A stretch of DNA of 64,000 bases, taken from Paraburkholderia sp. BL9I2N2 (GTDB taxonomy: Bacteria > Pseudomonadota > Gammaproteobacteria > Burkholderiales > Burkholderiaceae). The notes under the pieces were generated by a model, which had not been told where the DNA came from, ran no database searches, and saw only the letters and a program-made list of their open reading frames with translations. Positions within the stretch are counted from its first letter, which is position 1, and the number at the start of each line of letters is the position of its first letter. The stretch is taken from contig NZ_SMGP01000004.1 in assembly GCF_004339745.1 (NCBI RefSeq), forward strand, positions 620,001-684,000. Reading direction: 5' to 3'. This document shows, in pieces, positions 44,532-53,185 of the stretch. Both the position numbers and the translations under genes were made by a program.

Positions 44532-45695
44532 ATGACAAACGTGGCTAATATGGCAAACGCCGTGGACATGGCGGGCGTGGCCGGCAGTTCCGATGCGGCG
44601 GACGTGGCGGGTCTCACGAATCCGGCCAACGTCGCCGTGCGCAATCTGACCATTCGGCTGGGCGCGAACACGGTGATCGAGAACCTCGATCTCGACGTGC
44701 GAGCCGGCGAATTCGTCGTGCTGCTCGGCCCGTCCGGCTGCGGCAAATCCACCTTGCTGCACAGTATTGCCGGATTGATCGACGTGACCGACGGCGCCAT
44801 CGAAATTGCCGGCGAGGACATGACCTGGGCCGATCCGAAGGACCGGCGCATCGCGCTGGTGTTCCAGTCGTACGCGCTCTATCCGACCATGAGCGTGGAG
44901 CGCAACCTGTCGTTTGCCTTGCGCATCAACGGCACGCCGAAAGCGGAGATCGCGCGGCGCGTGGCGCGCGCCTCCGAGATGTTGCAACTCGGGCCGCTGC
45001 TCAAGCGCAAACCGGCGCAGCTTTCAGGCGGCCAACGGCAGCGGGTGGCGATCGGCCGGGCAATCGTGCGCGAAGCCGACGTGTTCCTGTTCGACGAGCC
45101 GCTTTCGAATCTCGACGCCAAACTGCGCACCGAACTGCGCCGCGAACTCAAGCAACTGCACCAGCGTTTGGGCGCGACGATGATCTACGTCACGCACGAT
45201 CAGGTCGAGGCGATGACGCTCGCCACGCGCATGGCGGTGATGCGCGGCGGCGTGATCCAGCAGTTCGGCACGCCCGCCGAAGTCTACGCGCGCCCCGACA
45301 ACCTGTTCGTCGCGACGTTTCTGGGCACGCCCGCGATGAACCTGCTCAAGGGCACGCTCGAAACACGCGAGGGCAGGGTCCACTTCAGCACCGGCCATTG
45401 GCGCCTCGACGTGTCGGCGTACCCGTTCAAGAACACGCCGGCCAACGGGTTGCCGTGCGTGCTCGGCGTGCGGGCCGAAGACGTGCGCCTGGCCGAGGGC
45501 GCGAGCGAACACGCAAAAGTTTCGCTGGTGGAGCCGATGGGCAACCACCGCGTCATCTGGCTCGACTATCATGGAGTGCAGGTCGCATCGATCGACCAGA
45601 CGAAGACGCCGTTGGCGATAGGGGACACCGCGGCGTTCTCGTTCGACAGTACCCATGTCTCTCTGTTCGACGAAGCGGGCGGCGCGCGCTTGTAG
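44532..45695 (+). CDS. ABC sugar transporter, ATPase (MsmX/UgpC-like)
   Basis: Nucleotide-binding subunit of 387 residues. Walker A GPSGCGKST (66-74), Q-loop VFQSYALYP, signature LSGGQRQR, Walker B VFLFDEPLSNLDA and H-loop YVTHD are intact, and a C-terminal TOBE/regulatory domain follows (about 270-387). It energises the sugar importer encoded upstream. Unusual is an N-terminal extension of about 33 residues made of Ala/Val/Asn/Met near-repeats (NVANMANAVDMAGVAG) before the normal start VRNLTIRLG. No better start codon lies closer to the domain apart from GTGs inside it. Confidence 0.92.
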   Translation: MTNVANMANAVDMAGVAGSSDAADVAGLTNPANVAVRNLTIRLGANTVIENLDLDVRAGEFVVLLGPSGCGKSTLLHSIAGLIDVTDGAIEIAGEDMTWADPKDRRIALVFQSYALYPTMSVERNLSFALRINGTPKAEIARRVARASEMLQLGPLLKRKPAQLSGGQRQRVAIGRAIVREADVFLFDEPLSNLDAKLRTELRRELKQLHQRLGATMIYVTHDQVEAMTLATRMAVMRGGVIQQFGTPAEVYARPDNLFVATFLGTPAMNLLKGTLETREGRVHFSTGHWRLDVSAYPFKNTPANGLPCVLGVRAEDVRLAEGASEHAKVSLVEPMGNHRVIWLDYHGVQVASIDQTKTPLAIGDTAAFSFDSTHVSLFDEAGGARL

Positions 45696-45745
45696 CGCCG
45701 GCACGCGGCGTCACTGAAAATACAACATGCTTGACGGAGATCCGC

Positions 45746-46802
45746 GTGGCAACACTCAAAGATGTCGCGGCACTGGCCGGCGTGGGCATGTCGACCGCCT
45801 CGCGTGCCATTTCCGGTAAAGGACCCATCTCAGCCGATGCCGCCGCCCGTGTGAAGGCGGCCATCGAACAGTTTGAACTTTCGTCCGTCTTCCATCGGCC
45901 GGGCCATGGCAACGCAGTCGCTCGGCATGGTCGGCATTTTCGTGCCGACTTTCTTCGGCTCCTATTACGGCACGATTCTCAAGCAGACGGATACCGAACT
46001 GCGCGCGGTGCGCCGTCACGTGGTGGTGGCGACGGGCTGCGGAGAAGTGTCGCCGCGCGAGCAGGCCATCGAGGCGGTGCGCTTTCTGATCGGCCGCGAT
46101 TGCGACGGCGTGGTGGTGATCAGCCACGATCTGCACGACGAGGATCTGATCATGCTGCACCGCATGCACCCGAAAATGGTGTTTCTGAACCGCGCGTTCG
46201 ATCAGTTGCCGGAAGCGTCGTTTTGCGCCGACCATCATCGTGGCGGCGAATTGGCGGCGCGCACGCTGCTCGATCACGGGCACCGCGACATCGCGGTGAT
46301 TTCCGGGCCGTTCAGCGCCTCGGACAACCAGACGCGTCTGGAAGGCTTCTTTGCCGAACTGGCGCGCGAGGGCATTGCGCGCGACGACGTCACGCTGATC
46401 GAATCGGACTTCTCACCGGAAGGCGGCTACGCCGCCGCGCAAAAGCTGCTCGACGCGAAGCGTCCCTTCACCGGCGTGTTCTGCGCGAACGATACGATGG
46501 CCGTGAGCGCGTTGGCGCGTTTTCACCAGGCGGGCATTGCCATTCCCGACGAGGTCTCGGTGATCGGCTATGACGACGATTACTCGGCCGCTTATGCCGC
46601 GCCGGGACTCACGTCGGTGCATATTCCGACTGCGGAACTGACGCAGAACGCCGTGCGCTGGCTGCTCAATCAGTGCTACCGGACCACGTGGGAGATTTTC
46701 CGTGAGTTTCCAGTGAGCGTGACGATGCGTGAGTCGGTGGGGCCGGCGCCGGGTGTGACGGCGGCCGCGATCGAGGCGGCGCGTTTGAGCCGCACGACGT
46801 AG
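45746..46802 (+). pseudogene. LacI family regulator, frameshifted
   Basis: Repressor gene of the beta-glucoside locus. From the GTG at 45746 (GGAGA five bases upstream) the frame gives a perfect LacI helix-turn-helix, TLKDVAALAGVGMSTASRAI, up to AAIEQ, then goes astray. The rest, LNFRPSSIGRAMATQSLGMVG onward, including the sugar-binding domain (IGYDDD, VHIPTAEL), continues in the +1 frame from 45873 to 46802. The break is one extra T in the TTT run at 45872-45874. With the T removed the protein would be a normal LacI member of about 350 residues. Either a real inactivation or a sequencing error. Confidence 0.85.
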
Positions 46803-46844
46803 CGGCGTCTCGCGAGGCGGCGAAGTGCCGCCCGCGGCTAACGC

Positions 46845-47702
46845 TCAGGTGCCGCTGCGCAGCGACTGCTCGTAGCGCAGGCGCGCTTCTTCGTCGAGCC
46901 GTGTATCTTCCAGTTCCTGGAGCACGGCTTCGAGATCGATCGGCGTGGTGTCCAGTTCGACGCGGCCGGTCAACGCGGCGTCGACATGCAGCGCGCCCGC
47001 TTCGTAGAGCGACCAGATTTCCTTGCCGTAGGTGGTGTCCAGCAACGCGGGCGCGAAGCGGCCGAAATACGTGGCGAGGTTGTTGACGTCGCGCTCGAGC
47101 ATGGCGGGCGCTTCGAGATTGCCGGCGGCGTCCACCGCTTGCGGCAGGTCGATGATGACCGGGCCGTCGGCGGCAAGCAGGATGTTGTACTCGGACAGGT
47201 CGCCGTGAATCATGCCGGCGCACAGCATGCGCACCACCTGGTTCACCAGCAGCGCATGCAAGTCGAGCGCGCGTTCTTCCGTCAGCTCGACGTCGTTCAG
47301 ACGCGGCGCGACATTGCCGTCGGCGTCGGTCACCAACTCCATCAGCAAGACGCCGTCGGTGCAGATGAACGGCTGCGGCACGCGGACGCCCGCGTTGGCG
47401 AGCTGGAACAGCGCGTCGACTTCGGCGTTCTGCCAGGCCTGTTCCTGCACTTCGCGGCCATAGCGGCTGCCTTTTTCCATCGCGCGCTGCTGGCGGCTGT
47501 TCTTGACCTTGCGGCCTTCGCGGTAGGACGCGGCCTGGCGGAAGCTGCGCTGCTTGGCGTCTTTGTAGACTTTCGCGCAGCGCGTGGCGTCGCCGCTGCG
47601 CACCACGTAGACGGTGGCTTCCTTGCCGCTCATCAACTGGCAGATGACTTCGTCGATCAGGCCTTCTTCGACCAGCGGGAGCAGACGTTTCGGAGTTTTC
47701 AT
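46845..47702 (-). CDS. RIO-type serine protein kinase
   Basis: Atypical protein kinase of 285 residues of the RIO1-like family. The nucleotide loop is SGKEATVYVV, the RIO segment ASYREGRKVKNSRQQRAMEKG is present, the catalytic loop is IHGDLSEYNIL (Asp168) and the metal-binding Asp185 lies in IIDLPQAVD. All key residues are intact. Bacterial members phosphorylate unknown targets. The ATG at 47702 begins MKTPKRLLPLVEEGLID; no ribosome site is obvious, and the frame stays open upstream without a better start. Monocistronic. Confidence 0.88.
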   Translation of the reverse strand: MKTPKRLLPLVEEGLIDEVICQLMSGKEATVYVVRSGDATRCAKVYKDAKQRSFRQAASYREGRKVKNSRQQRAMEKGSRYGREVQEQAWQNAEVDALFQLANAGVRVPQPFICTDGVLLMELVTDADGNVAPRLNDVELTEERALDLHALLVNQVVRMLCAGMIHGDLSEYNILLAADGPVIIDLPQAVDAAGNLEAPAMLERDVNNLATYFGRFAPALLDTTYGKEIWSLYEAGALHVDAALTGRVELDTTPIDLEAVLQELEDTRLDEEARLRYEQSLRSGT

Positions 47703-48163
47703 GCGACCGCCGAAGGGCGGTGGGCGGCGCGGCGGCGACAAGCGGCCGGTTGCGAGGGCAGATGATGCGGGATTCGGGTCATGCCGGATTATACGGGGAG
47801 ACCGCGCGGAGCATGGAAAAGAGCCATGACCGGGTCGCGAGTCGATCGCTTCTTGCCTGATGATTCCAATGCGCGCGCAAACCGCTAGAAGCGTTCGTCT
47901 AATTGCCGGACGGTGAAAAGGAAAGCCGACTTTTCGATCGCGACGGGTGAATGAGCTCGCAACCGTTTGCGTATCGCACGCGCCCTCGAACATACGCTTC
48001 GCTACCGTTTGCGCCGCATTTTCTGCTGATATCCCGATGCGGACGATCGTGGGCTCACGCGAGATTGTTGTAGCTGCCGACACACTGATTTGCTGTTTTC
48101 CAGCATTCAATTCGCATGGTGATCGCTTAAACTTGGCGGTAACAATATGTTACGGGGTGCGAG
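47703..48163. other. Intergenic region
   Basis: About 460 bases between the divergent RIO kinase and the next small open frame. No gene, terminator or clear promoter was recognised. Confidence 0.45.
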
Positions 48164-48262
48164 ATGTTGGCCGTCTTCTTCATTGCCTGCCCGATCTGCA
48201 TCGCCGCGTTGGTTGGTTTCGCGCGGCACGTGGATCCGGTGACGGGGCAATTCAAGCGTTGA
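48164..48262 (+). CDS. Possible 32-residue membrane peptide
   Basis: Open frame MLAVFFIACPICIAALVGFA followed by a short polar tail ending TGQFKR, one hydrophobic helix. GGGG lies nine bases before the ATG. It is short, and the support is composition and the ribosome-like site only. The SulP gene begins 146 bases downstream. Confidence 0.3.
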   Translation: MLAVFFIACPICIAALVGFARHVDPVTGQFKR

Positions 48263-48408
48263 ATCCGTAAGTGGGTGATTTTCCGCAGCGCCATTGGGGC
48301 GCGTGATGCGGTGTTCTCTTTTCTTGAGCCGATCTCGCTACAAGTCTTGCCTTTGAGTGCCGAGTCGCGGCACGATGCGCGATAACCTGGATTAGGGCAG
48401 TATCGCGT

Positions 48409-50121
48409 ATGCGAGAATTTCTGGCGAATATCACGGCGCGCGCCAGCGTGCTGAAGGGCGTTCTTCCCCTGAACCGCGCCGCGGCGGCGCACGATGCGCT
48501 GGCCGGTGTGCAGCTTGCGTCGATGGATATTCCGCAAGTGCTGGGCTACGCGCGCATTGCGGGCATGCCGGCCGTCACCGGTCTGTATACGGTCTTTCTG
48601 CCGCTGATCGCGTTTGCGTTTTTCGGCGCTTCGCGGCACCTCGTCGTGGCCGCCGACTCCGCAACCGCCACGATTTTCGCAAGCCGGCTCTCCACCATGG
48701 CGCCGGCGGCGAGCGCTGAATATGCCGCGCTCGCCGCGATGGTCGCCTTGCTTACCGCTGCCTTGCTGTTCATCGCGCGGATTTTCAAGCTGGGCTTTCT
48801 CGCCGACTTTCTGTCGCGTACCGTGCTGGTCGGCTTTCTCGCCGGCGTCGGCGTGCAGGTCGGCATTGCGATGCTCGGCGACATGTTCGGCTTGCCCGGG
48901 CACGCCGCGCGCAGCGTCGATCAGCTCGTGCTGGTGGTGCGCGAAGCCACCCAGGTCAATCGGCCGACGCTCGCCATTTCGCTGCTGGTGGTCGTCGCCA
49001 TTCTGACGTTCAAGCGCTTCCTGCCACGCGTGCCGGTGCCGTTGATCGCGGTCGTGGCGGGTATCGCCGCGAGCGATCTATATCATTTCCCGGCCCACGG
49101 TATCGCTGTGCTCGGCCCGGTGGCGGGCGGCTTGCCACCGCTGCGCATCCCGTCGGTGACATGGCAGCAGATGCTCGATTTGTTGCCCGTGGCGGCGTCC
49201 TGCTTCGTGATGATCGTCGCGCAAAGCGCCGCCGCGAGCCGCGTGTTCGCCGAGCGTCATCACGAGGCGGTGGATACCAACGCCGACTTGCTGGGCATCG
49301 CCGCGGCCAACACGGCGGCGGCGTTCTCGGGCGCCTTCGTGGTGAACGGCAGCCCGACGCAAACCGCCATGGCCGATCTTGCGGGCACGCGCAGCCAGTT
49401 CGCGCAGCTCGTGTTCGCGGCGGTGGTGGTCGTGGTGCTGCTGTTTTTCAGCCGCTTTCTACAGTATCTGCCGCACTGCATTCTTGCCAGCATCGTGTTC
49501 ACGATCGCCATCGGCCTGATCAATCTGAAGACCTTGTTTGCGATTCGCCGCGAGAGTCCCGGCGAATTCGCGCTGGCCGTGTTCACCGCGGCGGCGGTGG
49601 TGCTGATCGGCGTCGAGCACGGCATTCTGGTGGCGGTGGCGCTCTCGCTGCTGCGGCACGTGCGCCACAGCTACCGTCCGCATACGATGATTCTCGCCCC
49701 CGGCGACGACGGCGTGTGGGTGCCGGTGCCCGCCGTGCCCGGCATCCAGACCGCGCCGGGCCTGATCGTCTACCGCTTCGGCGCCGACCTGTTTTATGCG
49801 AACGACCACTTTTTCGTCGACGATGCGCGCCGCCTGATCGACGCAGCCCCCGGCAAGGTGCACTGCTTCGTGATCGACGCGAGCGCGATCACCGACCTCG
49901 ACTATTCGGCCTCGCGTTCGATCGGCGAGTTGATCCAGACGTTGAAAAGCGTTGGCATCAAGGTGCTCTTCGCGCGCGTGAACCGCTATTTGCGCTCGGA
50001 CATGGACCGGCACGGCATCACGCCGATCGTCGAGGAAACTTGCATTTTCAACACTTTGCACGAAGCGCTGCGCACGGCCGGCGTGGAGAAGCCCGACCGG
50101 CATGTGAAAGAGGCGACGTAA
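48409..50121 (+). CDS. SulP family anion transporter with STAS domain
   Basis: Inner-membrane transporter of 570 residues, 10-12 hydrophobic helices, in the SulP/SLC26 family (sulfate, bicarbonate or other anions). The N-terminal signature reads DALAGVQLASMDIPQVLGYARIAGMPAVTGLYT. NGSPTQTAMAD is the conserved central segment. The cytoplasmic C-terminal STAS domain (about 440-555) has VIDASAITDLDYSASRSI, in which the usual phosphorylatable Ser/Thr region is present. Substrate cannot be told. The start lacks a good ribosome site. Confidence 0.9.
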   Translation: MREFLANITARASVLKGVLPLNRAAAAHDALAGVQLASMDIPQVLGYARIAGMPAVTGLYTVFLPLIAFAFFGASRHLVVAADSATATIFASRLSTMAPAASAEYAALAAMVALLTAALLFIARIFKLGFLADFLSRTVLVGFLAGVGVQVGIAMLGDMFGLPGHAARSVDQLVLVVREATQVNRPTLAISLLVVVAILTFKRFLPRVPVPLIAVVAGIAASDLYHFPAHGIAVLGPVAGGLPPLRIPSVTWQQMLDLLPVAASCFVMIVAQSAAASRVFAERHHEAVDTNADLLGIAAANTAAAFSGAFVVNGSPTQTAMADLAGTRSQFAQLVFAAVVVVVLLFFSRFLQYLPHCILASIVFTIAIGLINLKTLFAIRRESPGEFALAVFTAAAVVLIGVEHGILVAVALSLLRHVRHSYRPHTMILAPGDDGVWVPVPAVPGIQTAPGLIVYRFGADLFYANDHFFVDDARRLIDAAPGKVHCFVIDASAITDLDYSASRSIGELIQTLKSVGIKVLFARVNRYLRSDMDRHGITPIVEETCIFNTLHEALRTAGVEKPDRHVKEAT

Positions 50122-50165
50122 GCGCTGGTTTGCGCGAGGGTGGCGCGTGGCTGTTGGCGTTGCGC

Positions 50166-50513
50166 TTATTCGTTTGCGAAGAAATAGCCGATGAAGAAGC
50201 ACACGCCCGCGATGACCGCACCGAGCACGGCCACCGTATAAGCGAGCGCCGTGCCGTGCCACAGTCCGTCGAACCACTGATGAAGCTGCGCCATCAGCAC
50301 CGCCGCATTGCCGCCGATACGCTGCAATTCGATCTGATAGCGCGGATCGGCGATGCTGTACATGGAGACGGCGCTGTCTGGCGGCGGCGTGGTCGCATAG
50401 ATGATCACGGCCAGAATCACACCGGTCACCAGCGCCGCGATGCCCGCCAGATAGAGCCGCTTCTGCCACGGCGAGCGTTGCGCTGCCGGGTTCACTTCGT
50501 TGCCGCCGCTCAT
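50166..50513 (-). CDS. Small two-helix membrane protein
   Basis: Hypothetical protein of 115 residues with two membrane helices (about 20-41, AGIAALVTGVILAVIIYA; and about 90-110, AYTVAVLGAVIAGVCFFIG). The segment between is probably periplasmic. Convergent with the SulP gene. No family recognised. Confidence 0.65.
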   Translation of the reverse strand: MSGGNEVNPAAQRSPWQKRLYLAGIAALVTGVILAVIIYATTPPPDSAVSMYSIADPRYQIELQRIGGNAAVLMAQLHQWFDGLWHGTALAYTVAVLGAVIAGVCFFIGYFFANE

Positions 50514-50582
50514 CGTGTTCGTCTATCCGCTTCAATCGTCACGGCGACAGTATCGCAGAGCGGCGGGCGTTTCCAGGCGCGC

Positions 50583-51221
50583 TCAGGTTTTCGAAGTCAG
50601 CAGCTTGATGCCGGCAATGCCGAACATGATCGCGAGCGACCCGTCGAGCCAGCGGCGGATCGCCGAGTAGATGCGCCGTGCCGAAGCGGTCGAAAACAGC
50701 ACCGCGTAGCTGCTGAACACCGATACGCCGATGCACATGCAGCCGAGCACCACCGGCGTGGTGTGCGAGGCGCCGCCGGCCGGCGACATGGCCAGCGAGA
50801 CGATCGACAGCCAGACCAGAATCGCTTTCGGATTGGTGAGATGCAGCAGCAGGCCGCGCAGATAGAGGCGCTTGAGCGCTTCGTCCGCGCGCGCGGTGCC
50901 CGTGGGCAGCGCCTTGGGACGAAACGCGGAGCGTGCCGATTTGAAGCCGAGCCACAGCAGATACAGGCCGCCGGCGATCTTGATCGCCACCAGACATTCC
51001 GAATAAGTGGCGAGTACCGCCGACAAACCCAGCGACGCCAGCAGCGCCCAGAAGAACGAACCCGACACCACGCCGAGCGCGAAGGTCAACGCAGAGCGGC
51101 GGCCCGAGCTCATCGCCAGTGACATGATCGCGAGATTGCTCGGCCCCGGGCTCGCCGTACCGACGAAGTAGGCGCTGTAGGCGATCAAAACATCGGCGGT
51201 GAGGAAGGTGCTGGCGATCAT
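50583..51221 (-). CDS. LysE family translocator
   Basis: Amino-acid exporter-type membrane protein of 212 residues with about six helices. The family signature AYFVGTASPGPSNLAIM sits at the start, and GGLYLLWLGFKSAR and HLTNPKAILVWLSIVS are typical of LysE/RhtB proteins. The ATG at 51221 is preceded by GAGG at eight bases. The exported substrate is unknown. The following LysR-type gene on the same strand lies upstream and may control it. Confidence 0.9.
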   Translation of the reverse strand: MIASTFLTADVLIAYSAYFVGTASPGPSNLAIMSLAMSSGRRSALTFALGVVSGSFFWALLASLGLSAVLATYSECLVAIKIAGGLYLLWLGFKSARSAFRPKALPTGTARADEALKRLYLRGLLLHLTNPKAILVWLSIVSLAMSPAGGASHTTPVVLGCMCIGVSVFSSYAVLFSTASARRIYSAIRRWLDGSLAIMFGIAGIKLLTSKT

Positions 51222-51389
51222 GGGCTGGACCTCGGCGGCGGGCAAGGTGTGCGGCTCGGTGCGCACAGGGGTAAAGGCGCGAACGTCACGAAGCGTCGCG
51301 CGAACGGGGATTTTGCGCTCGGCAGGCCGAATCTCACAGATACAGTTGACTGTTCCGGCAACAGCACAATCACGCAGGCGCCTGCCGGC

Positions 51390-52274
51390 TCACGCACCCG
51401 CCGCCGCGCCGACGCAGTCGGCGAGCGCACCCGCCACCGCCTGCCGGCTATGCCGCGGGCGCTGCACGAGGCCGATCTCCCGCTGAAACGTCGCCTCGCC
51501 GAGTTCGAGCGCGACGACCCCGGCTGGCCACTTGCCGAGTCCCGCGCTATTCGGAAGCAGCGCCACGCCGATGCCGCGCGCGACCAGTTGCACGATCCCC
51601 TGCAATTCGTCCAGTTCGATCACGTCGTGCACGTTCAGCCGCGAGCGCCGCAGAAACCGGTCGACCAGCCTGCCGCCGAACGAGGTGCGGTCGTAGCGGA
51701 TAAACGGCTCGCTGCGCAGCAGTTCGCGCCAGGACCGTGCCTCGCCCTTGCCGCGCGCAAGCGCCTTGGGCACGAGCAGCACGAACGGCTCGGTGACGAG
51801 CGTGCGCCATTCGAGTTCGGACGGCAGCGCGAACGGTGGTTTGATGACGACGGCCAGGTCCAGTTCGCCGGAATCCACTTGCCCCAGCAAGCCCAGCGAC
51901 ACGCCGGGCACGACGCGAATGCGCCAGCCGGGACGGTCGTCGCGAAAGCGCGCGAGCGCGTCGGCGAGAAACGACACTTGCGCGGACGCGATGGCACCCA
52001 CCCGCAGCATGCCGCTTTCCGCCGCGACCGCGCCACGTTCGGAGAGCCGCGCGTAGAGCGTCATCATTTCCTCGGCGAGCGCGAGCGTTTCGCGGCCGGC
52101 GTCGTTGAGCGTGGCGGAGCGGCCGGTGCGGTCGAACAGCGCGAAGCCGAGTTCCTCTTCAAGCCGCTGCATCTGCGCGCTCACGGCGGATTGCGTCAAA
52201 CCGATGCGCGCGCCCGCGCCGGAAAACGTGCCGTACTGGCTCACAGCGATAAAAGTCTTGAGTTCGCTCAGCAT
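51390..52274 (-). CDS. LysR family transcriptional regulator
   Basis: LysR-type regulator of 294 residues; HTH at about 3-60 (LKTFIAVSQYGTFSGAGARIGLTQ, SAVSAQMQRLEEELGF), effector-binding domain after residue 88. The start MLSELKTFI is standard. Immediately before the ATG are three copies of an eight-base repeat and no Shine-Dalgarno sequence, so translation may be weak. It is divergent from the VOC gene and also precedes the lysE-like gene in its own direction. Confidence 0.9.
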   Translation of the reverse strand: MLSELKTFIAVSQYGTFSGAGARIGLTQSAVSAQMQRLEEELGFALFDRTGRSATLNDAGRETLALAEEMMTLYARLSERGAVAAESGMLRVGAIASAQVSFLADALARFRDDRPGWRIRVVPGVSLGLLGQVDSGELDLAVVIKPPFALPSELEWRTLVTEPFVLLVPKALARGKGEARSWRELLRSEPFIRYDRTSFGGRLVDRFLRRSRLNVHDVIELDELQGIVQLVARGIGVALLPNSAGLGKWPAGVVALELGEATFQREIGLVQRPRHSRQAVAGALADCVGAAAGA

Positions 52275-52298
52275 GATCGATTGATCGATTGATCGATT
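52275..52298. repeat. Three tandem copies of GATCGATT
   Basis: Copies at 52275-52282, 52283-52290 and 52291-52298, directly abutting the LysR start codon on its 5' side. Slippage here would alter the leader of the LysR gene. Confidence 0.8.
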
Positions 52299-52304
52299 TT
52301 GGTG

Positions 52305-52338
52305 ATGGTGAGATCAAATATATATCGTTTTTCACCAT
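52305..52338. promoter_or_regulatory. Dyad ATGGTGA-N20-TCACCAT
   Basis: Perfect seven-base arms at 52305-52311 and 52332-52338 around an AT-rich core in the LysR/VOC divergent spacer. Likely a regulator site or promoter core. Confidence 0.45.
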
Positions 52339-52427
52339 TTTTAATCATGGTTAAACTTTGCCTCACGCGTGTGGCCTTCAAGGCGCATGCATGTTCAACC
52401 CAATTCCAATCAGCGAGTTTCCCCATC

Positions 52428-52862
52428 ATGAGCGTTGCCGCTACCGCCTTGCCGCCGTTCCATCTGGCGTTCCCTGTTCATAGTCTTGCCGCCGCGCGCG
52501 AGTTTTACGGCGAACTGCTAGGCTGTCCGGAAGGACGCAGCTCGGACGCGTGGGTCGATTTCAATTTTTACGGTCATCAGATCGTCGCGCACCTCGCGCC
52601 CGAGGAAATTGGCCACCGCCACACCAGCAAGGTCGACGGCGACGCCGTGCCGGTCCGTCACTTCGGCGCGGTGCTCTCGATGGCGCAATGGCAGGCCGCC
52701 GCGGACAAGCTGCAGGCGGCCGGCATTGATTTCATCATCGAGCCGCACGTGCGCTTCAAGGGCGAAGTGGGCGAGCAGGCGACCATGTTCTTCCTCGACC
52801 CGTCGGGCAATGCGCTGGAATTCAAGGCGTTTGCGGATATGTCGGCGTTGTTTGCGAAGTAA
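52428..52862 (+). CDS. VOC family protein (glyoxalase-like)
   Basis: Protein of 144 residues in the vicinal oxygen chelate superfamily. HLAFPVHSLAAAREFYGELLGC is the first beta-alpha-beta module, and FLDPSGNALEFKAF carries the C-terminal metal-ligand Glu. Metal ligands His (about 12), His (about 78) and Glu appear present. Substrate unknown. The ATG at 52428 starts the domain neatly; upstream in-frame codons are not supported by a ribosome site. Divergent from the LysR gene. Confidence 0.85.
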   Translation: MSVAATALPPFHLAFPVHSLAAAREFYGELLGCPEGRSSDAWVDFNFYGHQIVAHLAPEEIGHRHTSKVDGDAVPVRHFGAVLSMAQWQAAADKLQAAGIDFIIEPHVRFKGEVGEQATMFFLDPSGNALEFKAFADMSALFAK

Positions 52863-53185
52863 CGCTGGCAGCGACATGGCAAATCGGCCGTGATCGACTA
52901 AGCTTTCAATATGCGTGAAGTATTTGCTTCGCGCAAATCAATCGACGCGATGTTTCGTGATGCTCTCGCGTGACATCGCGTTGAACCGACGCCTCAACCT
53001 CGGCTATCTTCGCTCATCAAACGTTTGCTCTTCAGCAAACCGTCCCGCAGTTCAAGCACTGTTTTTCCTTACATTAGCCTTCCTGACAATTCCGCCATTT
53101 TCGCGCCATGCAGGCGTTGGTGCTACCGATCTAGCATAAGCGCTGATTCACCCATCCCTTACCTGCATTCATTCGGGCGCGTTTC
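52863..53185. other. Intergenic region before the RND operon
   Basis: About 320 bases with no supported gene. It must contain the promoter of the efflux operon, but no consensus hexamer pair was found. No terminator for the VOC gene is visible. Confidence 0.45.

Noticed and set aside
52275..52298. Short tandem repeats as a CRISPR remnant
   Set aside because: Units are eight bases with no spacers between them.
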